Positions 60,398 to 64,000 of a stretch of 64,000 nt of DNA are shown one piece after another (positions within the stretch are counted from its first letter, which is position 1; each line of letters begins with the position of its first letter). The translations under genes were made by a program, and so were the position numbers. Below the pieces are notes generated by a model. The model saw only the letters and a list, made by a program, of their open reading frames with translations, was not told the DNA's origin and did not search any database. The DNA is from Trichoplax adhaerens (lineage: Eukaryota > Placozoa > Uniplacotomia > Trichoplacea > Trichoplacidae), in contig NW_002060968.1 in assembly GCF_000150275.1 (NCBI RefSeq), positions 529,788-593,787 of the forward strand. The letters run 5' to 3'.

Positions 60398-61032
60398 TGT
60401 GACAGTGTTAAATACTGTATTACAGTAGAAATATCTATGTTAGGATAATTCTTGTTAGCCTATCCTGATTTAGTTAACCTCTAATTTGGATATACTGTGC
60501 TTTAATATAGCACTGACTTTTTATGACAGTGACACATATACACATACTGAAACTAATAGTTATAATAGGGAATGCAAATCATCTACTTACAGTTCCAATC
60601 ATTGTGATTGTAATGTACTTATGGTAGATCGTAAATTATCATGGAAATGTTCCGTGATAGGACATATCGTAATCTGACTATTCTGTATTAGTCATTATAT
60701 GTCTATGTTGGTAAATACTGTTGTCTGCATTAAGGGAGCTGTAGCTGAAATTAATATCTAATTCAGTAAATGATTCTAATGTTAATTGTATTAACTATGA
60801 CTCATGAACTATTGAGGATTAGTATATAAATAAATGCAGTATATCGTACAATAAAGTGAATTCTCAAGCTTAGTGTTTAACGTAAAATACGAGGCGTCTA
60901 AGTCTTTATGTAGTCTGCTAGTAGAGCAAAAGTGTTTGTAATAGTGCAGATATCGTTCCTTGATACGTGGTTCAAGGAATTGACTTATTGATCGTATATT
61001 GCGTTATCTTGTTGCAAAGCTGTTTTGTGAGA
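60398..61032 (+). mobile_element. Solo LTR (635 bp), 5-bp TSD ATAGC
   Basis: Same element as 50720-51355. Starts TGTGACAGTG, ends TTTTGTGAGA (the final CA has changed to GA). Perfect ATAGC duplication at 60393-60397 and 61033-61037. The internal 63-codon ORF at 60486-60677 matches the one in the other LTR. No internal element sequence adjacent. Confidence 0.9.
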
Positions 61033-61037
61033 ATAGC

Positions 61038-61400
61038 AACAAGCAGTAAAAGAATAATTCTAATCTATAGCTTACTGCCATGAAGATTTACTAGATCAAA
61101 GGCAAAAAAGGATACCTATTTCATTTCAGACTTCACTTCAATTATGTTTATTTCCGCTGAGGTAAAAGCAAATTAAAGAAAAATAGATTTACATTCTACT
61201 ACCCGGCTATGCATACTGATTTTACAACAGTACTTGTTCAAATAAACGTAGTTTGGTGCTAGTTGTGATATTTATGCTAAGAAAACTGACACCTCAAAAA
61301 TGAATCGAATGCTTTCCTGTGACAGGCTTCTATTTATTCAAAAGAGACGAAATACAATATTGTATTATATCATACGAAAAATTGGAAAAGATTAAATTAT
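61038..61400. repeat. Diverged tandem duplication, right copy
   Basis: Counterpart of 59900-60300. The LTR at 60398-61032 was inserted into this copy. Confidence 0.5.
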
Positions 61401-64000
61401 GCTGAAAAGATGGTAACTTGCGCAAGAATTAAGGCACAATCTTTAACTGAATCTACGATAAAGTCTATATGCACTTAAGAATATATTATTAATTGATCAT
61501 ACGAAATAGCTAAAATTAACGTATTTGAGTGAAGTCGAAAATTTGTTTGCAATAAAGCTTTCGAATAACAAATAAATGAAAGGTAACTTTTTTACTCTCT
61601 AATAACTTTTAAATACAACTATCTTCCCAAGCTATTTTCTTAAAGTCAGCTACATCACAGTATCGAAATAAAACTCTGATAGCTAATTTTTATAAATTTT
61701 GTATTAAATACTAGCTTTAGCATGCAATTATAAAAGAATTTTTAGAATTCTACTGTACTACTTGTTGTTATGGAAGTAAAATTAGCATCTTGGATGACTT
61801 TTACTAACAATTGTAGCTCTATTCATTGCCATTTTTAAGAGTCACGAACGCGTTCATCATTAACACGCAATCTTATTCATGAGAATTTGTTTACTTCCGC
61901 ATTATGTTAGCTTGTGAATTTTTGCTTTATCAGGTGAAATTTTTCTATCTAAGCATTGTCATTCCTAATTAATGAACCAGACTGAATAAAGTTCTGAATA
62001 GAAGGTTCCTTAATACACTAATAGCAAAATAAGAGATAATGATATAGTATGACCATTGATTGCAGATAAAATGTATTCAGTGTTCTCCTACTATTGGGAT
62101 CTTCAAACTGCTAGGTACAGTAAGGTATGATTTCCTCTTGAAATAAGCGACATTTACTCAATGACTTATACTAAGCGATTTAAATATTTTATTTATCGTA
62201 TAGTGGCCATTCTGTTAATGTTTGAAATGCGGATCTGAAAATTCTTCAATTAAAAATAATAGGTTTTACTAAACTTGGTACTACAGAGCTGTACATGGCT
62301 TACCACAATCAAATGATAATAATTTAGCTTATTGGTGTCATTTAGCCAACGCAGTATATTTTCGGCATATTATTATATGCATTCAAACCATGTTACAGTA
62401 ATTTTATACGCGCTTCAGCTCAGATGCTGTTAGAATTATTAGATCAACTAGATTTGTAATAGCAATCTAGTATACATAGTAAAATAAAATCCCCCTTAAA
62501 CTACAGTGCTTTGTAAATATAGGAAACTAGTACTAGCATTAATATAGTTATAAAGTAAGGATGAACTTAATAGGATTGTAGATTTTAATCTTATAATGAT
62601 TTCAATGATGTTAAGCTATGCTATTTTGATGATAGCTATATACATATATTTATGTAACGTATCGTCCTAATATAGATATTGATCAACTATTAGTCACGTG
62701 TTAAAAGTTAATAATAATAATAATAATATAGAAATAATCTTCAAGTAGGGGTAGTTGCTAATGTAAAATTGAAGACAATGTATGTTTTCGTCTTTGATCG
62801 CTAAATAAATTTCCTCTAAGCTAAGATGGGTTGTTGTGTACTAAATTTCATATGAATATAATGACGAGTAGTTTATTATAACTTCGCTATACTAGTAATT
62901 TGTTCATATATAACATGAATAGGCTAAGTCATAATTTATATAGTATTTTAAACAATAATTTCTCAAACTAACGTTTTGAATTTCGATTCACAATGAGTTT
63001 TCTTTAAAAAGTATTAGGATTAGCAAGTACAGTATGCATAATGGTGACATAGTCGAAATAAAATTAACCGTGTGTATCTCAGTTTTATCATCTTAAATAT
63101 GTGCTAAACCGATACAGTCAATTCTGTAACCACTGATTCTAATTTCCATTAACCAAATTAGATTGAAAATTGATTTTGCGAGCGAAACCTTATAATACCT
63201 TGCCTATTTTTCTACGATTGATTAAACAATCTGTAAGCTTTATATCAATTGCAGCAGAACTAATCAATCCGGCTTGCAGCTGTTCCTGATTTCAAGAATA
63301 AGAATCATCCAACCGGCATAAGCTATTACTTGGTTTAATCAATAACATTTTTACAGTTTTGAGAAGAAACAATTATTAAACATTTTAAGCGATTGCAACA
63401 GAATTGATTACAGCATCATGAATTTCGAATAAATTCTAATTATAAATCATTTCCGGTATTCTTAGATTTCAGGCTAATAAATTATTGATTTGTTGATAAG
63501 TTCCCAAATTCCTGTTATAAATTAGCAAATACAGTACATAAATCCATGCAAGGCATCTGTAGTTCAAAATATTTCAATCATGAGGCCATATCCTATCTAT
63601 TAATTTACGCGATGGCAAAGAATAAAATTGAGGTAGCTACGGTTTATGTCACAAATATCAAATTAATAGCGTAAGACTATAAGAGGAACTACAACTTTCT
63701 AAGACGACTATCAATATCTATTTAATTTCTTGGAATTATTTGCACTTTCATTAAACTATTTCGCTGTTTGCATCAATTATTCAAAATCAATAATACACGA
63801 TATTCGTATATGTTTAGAAGAACAAAAATGGCTGATTTTTATGCCGTTGAAATCAAATGAACACATATGGTAAAGTTGCTTTTGGCGAATTGATTGCATC
63901 TGATGCTTGTATATGTTTGTATAAAGTATATAAATCCATTTTTATGCCACTTAAATTAACAAACATCCCTGGTGAAATTGTTTTTTGATGAATCGATAGC
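61401..64000. other. 2.6 kb right flank, no gene seen
   Basis: AT-rich with stops in all frames. An (AAT)7-type microsatellite lies at 62709-62729. No coding exon, RNA gene or repeat recognised. Confidence 0.5.

Noticed and set aside
50720-61032. The two similar LTRs as ends of one complete retrotransposon
   Set aside because: Each has its own target-site duplication (CGGGA/CGAGA and ATAGC), and the interval holds host GPCR genes.
1-64000. CRISPR arrays, bacterial operons, ribosome-binding sites, tRNA or rRNA genes
   Set aside because: Nothing with the needed repeat-spacer, operon or cloverleaf structure was seen; the introns and gene families are eukaryotic.

Overview
This is about 64 kb of AT-rich (roughly two-thirds A+T by eye) eukaryotic, almost certainly metazoan, nuclear DNA. 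Genes have many short GT-AG introns (mostly 80-310 bp) or are intronless class A GPCRs, the DNA is full of tandem and segmental duplications, and there are solo LTRs. An early-branching animal with large intronless rhodopsin-like GPCR families (placozoan or cnidarian type; a Trichoplax-like placozoan is my best guess) fits, but the species is inference.

Layout. 0.5-2.1 kb: an intronless gene resembling a Mutator-like (MULE/FAR1/FLYWCH-type) transposase. 5.4-6.5 kb (minus) and 16.3-17.3 kb (plus): two closely related 354-residue class A GPCRs whose flanks are also homologous, in opposite orientation. 10-44 kb: a PARP1-like locus amplified in tandem. Two copies (23618-29956 and 36017-42443) can each be resolved into 24 exons with consistent splice phases, giving a 722-codon protein from each copy. 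It has PADR1/zinc-finger-3, BRCT, WGR, PARP regulatory helical and ART catalytic domains, but no zinc fingers 1 and 2. At least two older broken copies remain (11.7-13.5 kb, and an orphan last exon at 19263-19347). 45.7-58.8 kb (minus): a GPCR array with three intact genes (47558-48562, 52911-53915, 57792-58793), one copy broken by a single nonsense codon (55703-56707) and two decayed copies. Three solo LTRs of one family, each with a 5-bp target-site duplication, lie at 44460-44901, 50720-51355 and 60398-61032.

How it fits together. The PARP1-like pair is the most interesting content. Frame and splice phase are kept in both copies, and the four Cys of zinc finger 3 are intact. Yet the residues that make PARP1 an enzyme are changed in both: the His of the H-Y-E triad is Leu and the Glu is Lys. 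The diagnostic W-G-R tripeptide is replaced by E-S-A. This looks like a duplicated, catalytically dead PARP1 paralogue, possibly a dominant regulator, scaffold or decoy, that amplified together with a GPCR gene. The GPCRs are orphan receptors with the normal D2.50, E/D-R-Y/F and NPxxY motifs, a lineage-specific acidic-S-x-Y-(K/R) motif in intracellular loop 3, and no CWxP motif in TM6. All assignments come from reading the sequence against remembered family motifs; no searches were run.
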